A stretch of DNA of 9,055 nucleotides from an uncultured Lachnospiraceae bacterium (GTDB lineage Bacteria; Bacillota; Clostridia; Lachnospirales; Lachnospiraceae), in the NCBI GenBank assembly GCA_902766655.1, contig CACXEL010000052.1, positions 1 to 9,055 on the forward strand. The letters run 5' to 3'. Under the pieces are notes generated by a model, which searched no databases, was not told the DNA's origin, and was given only the letters and a program-made list of their open reading frames with translations. Made by a program: the position numbers and the translations under genes. Of this stretch, positions 1 to 8,341 are shown piece by piece (the first letter of the stretch is position 1; each line of letters opens with the position of its first letter).

Positions 1-31
1 AGACAAGGGACATTTTTCTTCTTCCGAACAT
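1..31 (-). CDS. start of an unidentified leftward gene (cut by window edge)
   Basis: Only the first ten codons lie in the window: ATG at 31-29, reading MFGRRKMSLV, then the sequence ends. The start is supported by a strong Shine-Dalgarno at 38-44 (AAAGGAG on the minus strand), with 6 nt between it and this ATG. A second ATG directly upstream (34-32) is in frame but only 3 nt from the Shine-Dalgarno, so the start at 31 is preferred. A candidate promoter lies upstream at 98-126. The N-terminus is basic; nothing about function can be said from ten residues. That it is a real gene rests on the ribosome binding site and promoter layout. Confidence 0.55.
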   Translation of the reverse strand, partial: MFGRRKMSLV

Positions 32-37
32 CATGCG

Positions 38-44
38 CTCCTTT
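38..44 (-). promoter_or_regulatory. ribosome binding site of the leftward edge gene
   Basis: AAAGGAG on the minus strand, a near-perfect anti-16S match, placed 3 nt before one ATG (34-32) and 6 nt before a second ATG (31-29). It marks the beginning of a separate gene beyond the transporter terminator. Confidence 0.6.
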
Positions 45-73
45 CTTACGCGGAGGCCGGTGGGGCCCGTCCG

Positions 74-94
74 CTGACATAGTCCTGATATAGT
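74..94 (-). repeat. 11-bp-period direct repeat, possible operator
   Basis: On the minus strand ACTATATCAG (94-85) is followed one base later by ACTATGTCAG (83-74). Nine of ten bases match and the period is 11 bp, about one helical turn. It sits just downstream of the candidate -10 box, roughly at the expected transcription start of the leftward edge gene, which is where a repressor or response regulator could act. Two short copies can arise by chance, so a regulatory role is inference. Confidence 0.35.
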
Positions 95-97
95 TTT

Positions 98-126
98 ATT
101 TTACTCTCTGATACGGGGAATGAAAA
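98..126 (-). promoter_or_regulatory. candidate sigma-70/sigma-A promoter of the leftward edge gene
   Basis: On the minus strand TTTTCA at 126-121 (4/6 match to TTGACA) is separated by exactly 17 bp from TAAAAT at 103-98 (5/6 match to TATAAT). Transcription would start near 91, leaving a leader of about 60 nt before the ATG at 31. The -35 box coincides with the T-rich tail of the hairpin that ends the preceding operon, so terminator and promoter are packed together. Confidence 0.4.
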
Positions 127-188
127 GAGGGAAACATGGACGGCCCTTTTTCCCACTTTTGGAAAAAAGGCCGTCCATGTTTCCCTCT
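126..188 (-). terminator. long hairpin, probable terminator of the transporter operon
   Basis: A perfect 20-bp inverted repeat (126-145 with 169-188) continues, after one mismatch, as 7 more pairs (147-153 with 161-167), leaving a 7-nt loop. The hairpin begins 15 nt after the transporter stop codon. On the minus strand it is followed by CTCTTTTC, a short broken U-tract, which fits an intrinsic terminator for the ecf-truA-transporter transcript. The other direction lacks a U-run. The stem is longer and more perfect than most terminators need, so it might instead be a copy of a dispersed palindromic repeat that also ends transcription. Confidence 0.65.
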
Positions 189-203
189 CTTCCCAGGAAG
201 ATA

Positions 204-1568
204 TCAGCCCTTGGCGGGCAGAAGACCCTGGATCAGGATGACGAGAATGAGGACCGGCAGCCCCACCTGGAAGTAAGGCTTTAAGAACCGGGGCATCTTG
301 ATGCCCTCACCGGTGTTGGTCTCCTCGATGTAGTTGTCAAAGCCCCAGCCGAAGTTCCAGGAGCAGAACAGGGCAAATACAAGGGAGCCGAGAGGCAGGA
401 GGAGGTTCGACACGATGAAGTCCTCGCTGTCCAGGATATCCCGGCCGCCAATCAGGTGGACACTGCTCAGCACGTTGTAGCCCAGCGCGCAGGGCAGGGA
501 GGCCACAAGGAGGCAGACCAGGTTGACCGCGGCAGCCCTCTGACGGCTCCAGCCGAAGCTGTCCATGCAGGCCGCGATCAGGTTCTCGAAGACGGCGATG
601 ACCGTCGAGAAGGAGGCGAAGGTCATAAAGATAAAGAAGAGAGTGCCCCAGATCCTGCCGCCGGCCATGTGGATGAAGACTTCCGGCAGCGTGATGAAGA
701 TGAGGGACGGGCCCTGGGTGGTCTCGATCCCGTAACTGAAGCAGGCCGGGAAAATGATGAGACCCGACACGATGGCCACGAAGGTATCCAGCCCCGCGAT
801 CCTGACGGCCTCCCCGGTCAGGGAGTAGTCGCGGGAGGTGTAGGAGCCGAAGATCTCGATGGCGCCGACGCCCAGGGACAAGGTGAAGAAGGCCTGGTTC
901 ATGGCAGCCGTCATGACCTTGCCGATTCCGACCTTGGATGCCAGCTTGAAGTCCGGAAGCAGGTAAAAGGCGACACCCGCCTTGGCCCCTTTGAGGGTCA
1001 GTGAGTGAACAGCCAGCACGCAAATGAGAACAAGGAGCCCGATCATCATAATCTTGGTGATCCGCTCGACGCCCCCCTGGAGGGAGAAGGAGCAGACCGC
1101 GATGCCGGCCACCACAGTGATGGCCATGTAGAGGACCATCTGGCCCGGGTCGCCCAGCATGCCGAAGAAGACGCCGCCCACGCCCTCCTCTCCCATCGTC
1201 TCAAAGTTCCCCATGAGGAACTTGACGAAGTAGTTGAGCATCCAGCCGGAGACGGTGGTGTAATACATCATGAGGATAAAGCAGCCGGCTATGCAGAACC
1301 AGCCGTGGATGTGCCAGGGGCTGCCCGGCTTCTCCAGAGTCCTGTAGGCCTGGACCGCGCTCTGGCGGCTGGACCGGCCGACGGCCAGCTCCATGGTGAT
1401 GACCGGAATACCCATGATCACCAGGAAGAGCAGGTAAAAGAGCACGAAGACTCCGCCGCCGTTGGCCCCCGTCACGTAGGGGAACTTCCATACGTTGCCG
1501 ATGCCGATGGCGCAGCCTGCACTGACCAGGATGAAGCCGAGCCTCGACTTAAAATTCTCTCTGTCCAT
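204..1568 (-). CDS. sodium-dependent amino-acid transporter, NSS/SNF (LeuT-fold) family
   Basis: Inner-membrane symporter expected to import an amino acid with Na+; the substrate cannot be told from sequence. The 454 residues hold about 11 membrane segments, usual for bacterial members. The N-terminus carries the family signature around residues 18-40: AGCAIGIGNVWKFPY, then NGGG. N25 corresponds to the Na1-binding Asn27 of LeuT. The YY pair (102-103) in TM3 matches LeuT Tyr107/108, and the unwound TM6 stretch FFTLSLGVGA (227-236) matches the LeuT Phe253-Ser256 region. K28 replaces the extracellular-gate Arg30 of LeuT and can pair with D383 (LeuT Asp404), so the charge gate is kept. The ATG at 1568 lies inside truA (20-nt overlap), with AGGAG 9 nt upstream at 1578-1582, so translation is probably coupled to truA. 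The stop is followed by a strong hairpin. Confidence 0.93.
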   Translation of the reverse strand: MDRENFKSRLGFILVSAGCAIGIGNVWKFPYVTGANGGGVFVLFYLLFLVIMGIPVITMELAVGRSSRQSAVQAYRTLEKPGSPWHIHGWFCIAGCFILMMYYTTVSGWMLNYFVKFLMGNFETMGEEGVGGVFFGMLGDPGQMVLYMAITVVAGIAVCSFSLQGGVERITKIMMIGLLVLICVLAVHSLTLKGAKAGVAFYLLPDFKLASKVGIGKVMTAAMNQAFFTLSLGVGAIEIFGSYTSRDYSLTGEAVRIAGLDTFVAIVSGLIIFPACFSYGIETTQGPSLIFITLPEVFIHMAGGRIWGTLFFIFMTFASFSTVIAVFENLIAACMDSFGWSRQRAAAVNLVCLLVASLPCALGYNVLSSVHLIGGRDILDSEDFIVSNLLLPLGSLVFALFCSWNFGWGFDNYIEETNTGEGIKMPRFLKPYFQVGLPVLILVILIQGLLPAKG

Positions 1569-2334
1569 TTTCCATCTCTCCTCTCATCTTGGCCTCGTAA
1601 TCAGGATAGCGGATCTCCATCAGGGTCAGGCCTCTCGCGACGGCTGTGGGACCGGCACAGTTGCGGTCGCGGGCTTCCAGTATGGTCTTCATTTCCGAAG
1701 GGGCATACTTGCCGGACCCGATTTCGAGAAGAGTGCCGGCTATGATGCGGACCATGTTGTAGAGAAAACCGTTGCCTGTGATGGAAAATACAATCCTGTC
1801 GCCCTCGCGCCGCACAGAAGCCTGATAGATGGTGCGGACCGTCGTTTTGGATGAAAAGCCCGCGGCGCAGAAGGAGGCGAAATCGTGCTCGCCGACCAGG
1901 TACTGCGCGGCCTCGTGCATTTTGGCAGCATCCAGGGCGTAATAGTAGTGGATCTCCGTGTGCCGCCTGAGCGGGTCCGGGAACCGCCTGTTCAAAATGT
2001 GGTACTCATAAGTCTTCACCGTGGTCTGGAACCGGGGATGAAAGTCGTCCGGGACCCGGCAGGAATCCACGACCCGGATGTCCTCGGGGAGCCTCGCGTT
2101 CAGGGCATAGGAAATCTTGCCCGGATCGATGCGGCTCTCCACGTCGAACACGGCAACATTGCCCTCGGCGTGGACGCCGGTGTCGGTGCGGCTCGCGCCC
2201 AGGGTCCTGATTTCCTGCCCGAAGAGGGAGGCTATGGCCTTCTCCAGGGCGTCCTGGACCGTGGGGCCGTTGACCTGGGACTGGTACCCGCAATATTCCG
2301 TTCCGTCGTAAGCGACGGTCAGCTTTACTCGCAT
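1549..2334 (-). CDS. truA: tRNA pseudouridine(38-40) synthase TruA
   Basis: Isomerises uridine to pseudouridine at positions 38, 39 and 40 in the anticodon arm of many tRNAs, in the cytoplasm. The 261-residue length is normal. The catalytic motif GASRTDTGVHA is at residues 46-56, with D51 as the nucleophilic aspartate (Asp60 in E. coli TruA). Other family blocks are present: AYDGTEYCGYQ near residue 8, FHPRF (98-102), KTYEYHI (107-113), GNGFLYNMVRIIAGTLL (187-203) and AGPTAVARGLTL (227-238). The ATG at 2334 follows GGAGG (2341-2345) by 6 nt, and that site lies immediately next to the ecfT stop codon, only 12 nt upstream of the ATG. truA placed after ecfA1-ecfA2-ecfT is a common Bacillota arrangement with no known direct functional link. 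The last 20 nt overlap the transporter start. Confidence 0.97.
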   Translation of the reverse strand: MRVKLTVAYDGTEYCGYQSQVNGPTVQDALEKAIASLFGQEIRTLGASRTDTGVHAEGNVAVFDVESRIDPGKISYALNARLPEDIRVVDSCRVPDDFHPRFQTTVKTYEYHILNRRFPDPLRRHTEIHYYYALDAAKMHEAAQYLVGEHDFASFCAAGFSSKTTVRTIYQASVRREGDRIVFSITGNGFLYNMVRIIAGTLLEIGSGKYAPSEMKTILEARDRNCAGPTAVARGLTLMEIRYPDYEAKMRGEMENGQREF

Positions 2335-2346
2335 GGCAATCCTCCG

Positions 2347-3162
2347 TCAGATCCAGCCGCCGCCAAATATGCGGAGCAGGATCGCAGCGGCCAGGAAAAG
2401 GGCCAGGACAAGGTAGCCGACCCGGTCGGCGGCGGTATATCTGAGCGGCTTCATGCGGGTCCTCCCCTCGCCGCCGTGGTAGCAGCGGGCTTCCATGGCC
2501 ATGGCCAGGTCATTTGCCCTCTGAAAAGCGGAGACGAAGAGGGGTACCAGCAGCGGCACCATGTTTTTGATCCTGTTGATAAAGCTTCCGGTCTTGAAAT
2601 CCGCGCCGCGGGCAATCTGGGCCTTCATGATGCGGTCTGTCTCCTCTGTCAGGATGGGAATGAAGCGCAGGGCGATGGACATCATCATGGCGATCTCGTG
2701 GACTGGCACGTGGATGACCTTGAGGGGCGAAAAGAGGGCTTCCATGCCGTCCGTCAGGGAGTTTGGCGTGGTCGTGAGCGTCATGAGGGACGAGCCGATG
2801 ACCAGGTAGATGAGGCGGACGGCCATCCGGACCGCCTGCAGCACGCCTTCCCTGGTGATCGTCAGCTTCCAGACCTTCACCAGAACGATTTCGCCCGGCG
2901 TGAGGAATACGTTAAAGACAGCCGTGATCAGCAAAATGAAAATAATGGCCTTCATGCCCCGCAGCATCATGCCGAAGGGTACCGTGGAAGCCTTGATGAC
3001 GCCCAGCAGGAAGAGGGTGACCATGACGTAACCCAGAAACCCCTTGACCAGGAAGAGGGCGACGATGAAGGTCAGCGTTCCGACGAACTTGACCCTGGGG
3101 TCCAGCCGGTGGATGACCGAATCCGCGGGATAATATTGTCCCAGTGTAATTTCTCCAAGCAA
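2347..3162 (-). CDS. ecfT: ECF transporter transmembrane protein EcfT
   Basis: Membrane scaffold of an energy-coupling factor transporter. It links the two ATPases EcfA1 and EcfA2 to interchangeable vitamin- or metal-binding S-components. The 271 residues hold hydrophobic segments at about 27-60, 70-87, 113-132, 155-170, 200-216 and 247-266. The two cytoplasmic coupling motifs that dock into the ATPases are visible: ARG at 184-186 (context QIARGADF) and ARC at 225-227 (context MAMEARCY). In many homologues the second reads ARG; Cys here looks like a tolerated variant. The start is TTG: codon 3162-3160 lies 8 nt after GGAGG (3171-3175), and there is no ATG nearby in frame. It begins 21 nt after the ecfA2 stop and its own stop is 12 nt before truA, so it is inside one transcript. 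Confidence 0.95.
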   Translation of the reverse strand: MLGEITLGQYYPADSVIHRLDPRVKFVGTLTFIVALFLVKGFLGYVMVTLFLLGVIKASTVPFGMMLRGMKAIIFILLITAVFNVFLTPGEIVLVKVWKLTITREGVLQAVRMAVRLIYLVIGSSLMTLTTTPNSLTDGMEALFSPLKVIHVPVHEIAMMMSIALRFIPILTEETDRIMKAQIARGADFKTGSFINRIKNMVPLLVPLFVSAFQRANDLAMAMEARCYHGGEGRTRMKPLRYTAADRVGYLVLALFLAAAILLRIFGGGWI

Positions 3163-3170
3163 AATGGTAT

Positions 3171-3175
3171 CCTCC
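3171..3175 (-). promoter_or_regulatory. ribosome binding site deciding the TTG start of ecfT
   Basis: GGAGG on the minus strand, 8 nt before TTG at 3162. An ATT codon directly before the TTG is also in frame, but it is a much rarer start and is closer to the site. The motif lies in the 21-nt gap after the ecfA2 stop. Confidence 0.7.
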
Positions 3176-3183
3176 GCTCCGCC

Positions 3184-4107
3184 TTACCGGCGTCCTGCCC
3201 GGCCGGACTTTTTTGCCTTCCCGGCGGGCTTTTTGTCTGCATTTTCCGGGGCCGGCAGGGGCTTGCCCAGGGCCTTCAGGATATTGTCCCGGGCCTCCTC
3301 GACGGTATCCGCGGTGACGTCCACGTCGAAGCCGCGCTCCTTGAGGGCATGCATGCAGTAAGTGATCTGCGGGGCCGCGAGCCCCATGGCCTCCAGCTCC
3401 CGGTAGTGGGAGAAGACCTCCTTGGGTGTCCCGTCGAAGGGAATCTTTCCGTCGTTCACCACGATCAGGCGGTCCGCATACCGGGCCACGTCCTCCATGC
3501 TGTGGGAGACGAGGATGATGGTGATGCCCCGCTCCTCGTGGAGGAAACGGATCTGCTCAAGGATCTCGTCACGCCCGGCCGGGTCCAGACCCGCGGTCGG
3601 CTCATCCAGAATGAGGACCTGGGGATCCATGGCCAGGACACCTGCGATGGCGACGCGCCGCTTCTGTCCGCCGGACAGCTCGAAGGGCGACGAGTTGTAA
3701 TATTGTTCGGGAAATCCGACCTGGACGAGGGCGCGGACAGCCCGTACCTTGGCCTCATCCTTGGAAAGGCCCTGGTTCCTGGGCCCGAACATGACGTCCG
3801 TGATGACGTCGGTCTCAAAGAGCTGGTGCTCAGGGTACTGGAAGACCAGGCCCACCTGGGTCCGCAGGGCCTTCTGGTCGTATTTCTCACCCCAGATATC
3901 CTCGCCCTCGTAGAAAATCTGTCCTTCCGTGGGCTTCATGAGGGCATTGAGATGCTGGATCAGCGTCGACTTGCCGCTGCCGGTGTGGCCGATGATGCCG
4001 ATGAACTGACCCTTCTCGATGGCCAGATTCACGTGCTCCAGGGCCTTCACCTCATAGACCATGCCCGGATTATAGATAAAGGAAACGTCTTTCAATTCCA
4101 ACTGCAT
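3184..4107 (-). CDS. ecfA2: ECF transporter ATP-binding protein EcfA2
   Basis: One of the two cytoplasmic ATPases that power the shared ECF transporter; it pairs with EcfA1 on EcfT. The ABC domain is complete: Walker A GHTGSGKST at residues 40-48, Q-loop Q90 in the context VFQYPEHQLF, signature LSGGQ at 144-148, Walker B VLILDEP at 164-170 with catalytic E169, D-loop AGLDP (172-176) and switch H202. The context VFQYPEHQLF and the second position in the operon favour EcfA2 over EcfA1. The protein (307 residues) ends in a Lys/Arg/Ala-rich tail from about 285 (for example KKPAGKAKKSGRAGRR) that looks like an extension beyond the usual C-terminal domain. The ATG at 4107 is 24 nt after ecfA1, with GAGG at 4115-4118 as ribosome binding site. 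Confidence 0.95.
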   Translation of the reverse strand: MQLELKDVSFIYNPGMVYEVKALEHVNLAIEKGQFIGIIGHTGSGKSTLIQHLNALMKPTEGQIFYEGEDIWGEKYDQKALRTQVGLVFQYPEHQLFETDVITDVMFGPRNQGLSKDEAKVRAVRALVQVGFPEQYYNSSPFELSGGQKRRVAIAGVLAMDPQVLILDEPTAGLDPAGRDEILEQIRFLHEERGITIILVSHSMEDVARYADRLIVVNDGKIPFDGTPKEVFSHYRELEAMGLAAPQITYCMHALKERGFDVDVTADTVEEARDNILKALGKPLPAPENADKKPAGKAKKSGRAGRR

Positions 4108-4131
4108 AGATCCGCCTCGCTCCGTGTGCCG

Positions 4132-4983
4132 TCAGTGCTTCAGCGCTGCAAGCGCCTCCACCAGTTCCTCCGTCGTAAGGATGCCGTCCGGCAGGGCAAG
4201 CCCCGCCTTCTTGAGCTCCCAGGCCAGCTCGGTGACCTGGGGAACGTCCATCCGGTGGCTCTTGAGCTCCTCGACGCGAGAGAAGACCTCCCTCGGCGTC
4301 CCCTCCATCACGATCTTGCCCTTGTCCATGACGAAGACCCGGTCCGCGTCCACGACCTCCTCCATATAATGGGTGATCAGGATGACCGTCACGCCCTCCT
4401 TCTCGTTGAGCTCATGAACTGTCCTCAGTACATCCTTTCGTCCTGTCGGATCCAGCATGGCCGTCGGCTCGTCGAGCACAATGCAGCGCGGCCGCATGGC
4501 CACGACGCCCGCGATCGCCACCCTCTGCTTCTGTCCGCCCGACAGACGGTTGGGCGATTTGTCCCGGAACTTCAGCATCCCGACCTTGGTGAGCGCCTCC
4601 TCGACCCTGTGCAGGATCTTCTCCGTGGGCACGCCCAGGTTCTCCGGCCCGAACGCCACATCCTCATCCACCACGGTACCAATGATCTGATTATCCGGAT
4701 TCTGAAATACCATGCCGGCCCTCTGCCGGACCTTCCACAAATTCTCCTCCCCCTTGGTATCGATTTCATCAATCCAAATCGTCCCCTCGGTGGGAAGCAA
4801 AAGCGCATTGATATGCTTGGCCAGCGTCGATTTCCCCGACCCATTGTGCCCCAGAATGGCGATAAAGTCCCCTTCCTTCACGTCCAGGTCCACGCCGTCC
4901 AGCGCCCTGACCTTCACCTCCGACTCATCCTCGCGGTACTTGGTATAATCATGCCTCAGCCCGGCAGCCCGTACAATTCCCAT
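4132..4983 (-). CDS. ecfA1: ECF transporter ATP-binding protein EcfA1
   Basis: First ATPase of the shared ECF module, forming the heterodimer with EcfA2. The 283 residues show Walker A GHNGSGKST at 45-53, Q94 in VFQNPDNQI (the EcfA1-type Q-loop), signature LSGGQ at 147-151, Walker B CIVLDEP at 167-173 with catalytic E172, D-loop AMLDP (175-179) and switch H205. Both nucleotide sites therefore look competent. The ATG at 4983 is preceded by AGGAG (4990-4994) with 6-nt spacing. It is the first gene of the five-gene cluster, and the 284-bp gap before it is where a promoter would be expected, though I see no convincing one. No S-component gene lies beside it, consistent with a group II module used by S-components encoded elsewhere. 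Confidence 0.96.
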   Translation of the reverse strand: MGIVRAAGLRHDYTKYREDESEVKVRALDGVDLDVKEGDFIAILGHNGSGKSTLAKHINALLLPTEGTIWIDEIDTKGEENLWKVRQRAGMVFQNPDNQIIGTVVDEDVAFGPENLGVPTEKILHRVEEALTKVGMLKFRDKSPNRLSGGQKQRVAIAGVVAMRPRCIVLDEPTAMLDPTGRKDVLRTVHELNEKEGVTVILITHYMEEVVDADRVFVMDKGKIVMEGTPREVFSRVEELKSHRMDVPQVTELAWELKKAGLALPDGILTTEELVEALAALKH

Positions 4984-5088
4984 GCGATACTCCTAATCCT
5001 GCATCTGATGAGCTGCATCCCCTCCGGCATACCCCTCATCTCTCAGCGGCACCTCTGTGAAATAAAAACACTCTCTCCTCTTCCGCTT

Positions 5089-5196
5089 CTCTCCGGCAAA
5101 GACGGCCAAATCCCTGTTTTGAAGCGCCTCTTCGCCCCCAACGGTAAATCCCCGTCACTCTCCCGGGTAAAGACGGCCAAATCCCTGTTGCGAAGC
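5089..5196. repeat. degenerate direct-repeat array
   Basis: The stretches 5098-5125 and 5169-5196 match at 26 of 28 positions, including 21 identical bases in a row (5098-5118 and 5169-5189), offset by 71 bp. The match weakly continues upstream (CTCTCCGG against CTCTCCCGGG, from 5089 and 5158). A third, more diverged copy lies between them at about 5140-5156 (AACGGTAAATCCCCGTC), giving approximate periods of 39 and 32 bp. The irregular periods and divergence rule out a working CRISPR array. It looks like an intergenic repeat element, possibly one dispersed in the genome, but that cannot be tested here. Confidence 0.7.
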
Positions 5197-5202
5197 AGCG
5201 GA

Positions 5203-5256
5203 GCCAAAACAATTCTCCTGACCGCATCCCCCTAAGGGAAGGGGAATTGTTTTGGC
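5203..5256. repeat. imperfect inverted repeat (hairpin) after engB
   Basis: The arms 5203-5218 and 5241-5256 pair at 15 of 16 positions, the odd one being a possible G-U pair in RNA. A small inner pairing, TCCC (5227-5230) with GGGA (5236-5239), lies in the loop. On the minus strand the hairpin starts 12 nt after the engB stop, so it could end or protect the clpX-lon-engB transcript. There is no T-run after it in either direction, so it is not a standard intrinsic terminator. It directly abuts the direct-repeat array and may belong to the same element. Confidence 0.65.
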
Positions 5257-5267
5257 GCAGCATCACC

Positions 5268-5926
5268 TTAGCCCACTCCTGGATCTGCCCCATCCTCCTC
5301 CGCGGCGAAGGAGGCGATGATCCGCCAGATGTCGTCGAGGCCCTCGCGGGTCTCGGCGGAGAACGGAACGATCGGGACGGAGGTTGTGATCCCCAGTCCG
5401 GTGCGGATGGCCTTCAGGGCCTTGGGGATCTGGGACCGCTTCAGCTTGTCCTTCTTGGTGGCGATGATCACGACCGGCAGCTCGTTCGCGCGGATCCAGT
5501 CCAGCATCTGGCGGTCGTTGGCCGAAGGCTCGTGCCGTATGTCGACCAACAGGAAGACCGTCTTCAGCTGGGAGGACGTGTGCAGGTACTTCTCGATCAT
5601 TTTGCCCCAGCGGGCCTTGACCTCGACGGAGGCATTGGCGAAGCCGTAGCCGGGCAGGTCGACCAGGTAGCAATCGGGAGCGAAGGGGTTCTCGCCGACG
5701 GTGTCGGCGGCAGGTGTCCCCTTGTTGACGCGGTAGTAGTTGACCGTCTGCGTCTTGCCCGGCTGGGACGAGGTCCGCGCCAGGGACTTGCGGTTCACCA
5801 TCGCGTTGATGAGGGAGCTCTTGCCGACGTTGGACTTGCCGGCAAAGGCCACCTCAAAGCGGCTGTTGTCCGGAAATGTGCTGGAAATGCCGCAGACCGT
5901 CTCCAGCTCCACGCTTCTGATTTTGA

Positions 5927-5930
<4 letters not shown>
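5268..5930 (-). CDS. engB: ribosome-biogenesis GTPase EngB (YsxC/YihA)
   Basis: TRAFAC-class GTPase needed for assembly of the 50S ribosomal subunit and essential in several bacteria. Its 220 residues carry all G motifs: G1 GKSNVGKSS at 31-39, the G2 region RTSSQPGKTQ (52-61) with T53 before the family hallmark QPGKTQ, G3 DLPGYG at 91-96, G4 TKKD at 158-161 and G5 SAET at 191-194. Compared with the roughly 195-210 residues common in the family it has an insertion of about 15 residues between G2 and G3 (about 69-87) and a short acidic C-terminal tail. The ATG at 5930 shares bases with the lon TGA (ATGA overlap), with AGGA at 5937-5940 in the lon 3' end, so translation should be coupled to lon. 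The clpX-lon-engB order is conserved in Bacillota. Confidence 0.97.
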
Positions 5931-8335
<2,405 letters not shown>

Positions 8336-8341
8336 TTGAAT

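Larger units (their letters stand above)
4984..5267. other. 284-bp intergenic region with repeats, no gene seen
   Basis: Gap between the engB stop and the ecfA1 start. It holds an imperfect hairpin (5203-5256), a degenerate direct-repeat array (5089-5196) and a short 7-bp direct repeat CTGCATC at 4999-5005 and 5013-5019, just before the ecfA1 ribosome binding site. I looked for an ecfA1 promoter on the minus strand. TTCACA at about 5056-5061 resembles a -35 box, but no acceptable -10 box lies 16-18 bp beyond it. An 85-codon minus frame (5293-5036) crosses the gap. It overlaps engB, contains the repeats and resembles no protein I know, so I do not call it. Confidence 0.7.

Noticed and set aside
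456..1745. Plus-strand frames antisense to the transporter
   Set aside because: They lie opposite a complete NSS transporter with conserved ion- and substrate-site residues; the translations are Asp/His/Gly-rich shadows without recognisable domains.
4984..5100. A promoter for ecfA1
   Set aside because: A TTCACA box near 5056-5061 has no partner -10 at 16-18 bp, and TATGCC further on is at the wrong distance. I could not support a specific promoter.
5098..5196. Possible CRISPR array
   Set aside because: Only two good copies and one decayed copy, with irregular spacing (about 39 and 32 bp), spacers that partly resemble the repeat, and no cas genes in the window.
1885..5235. A 1116-codon open frame on the plus strand, antisense to truA, ecfT, ecfA2 and ecfA1
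   Set aside because: All four minus-strand genes happen to share one reading register, and this frame is codon-aligned with them. Its stops would need TTA, CTA or TCA codons in those genes, which a GC-rich genome avoids. The translation is low-complexity and resembles no family, whereas the minus genes carry clear catalytic motifs.
5203..5256. Standard intrinsic terminator after engB
   Set aside because: The hairpin is real but has no T-run on either side, so I report it as an inverted repeat and not as a terminator.
5036..5293. An 85-codon minus-strand frame covering the engB-ecfA1 gap
   Set aside because: It overlaps the end of engB by 26 bp, has no evident ribosome binding site and consists largely of translated intergenic repeats. 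I treat it as chance.
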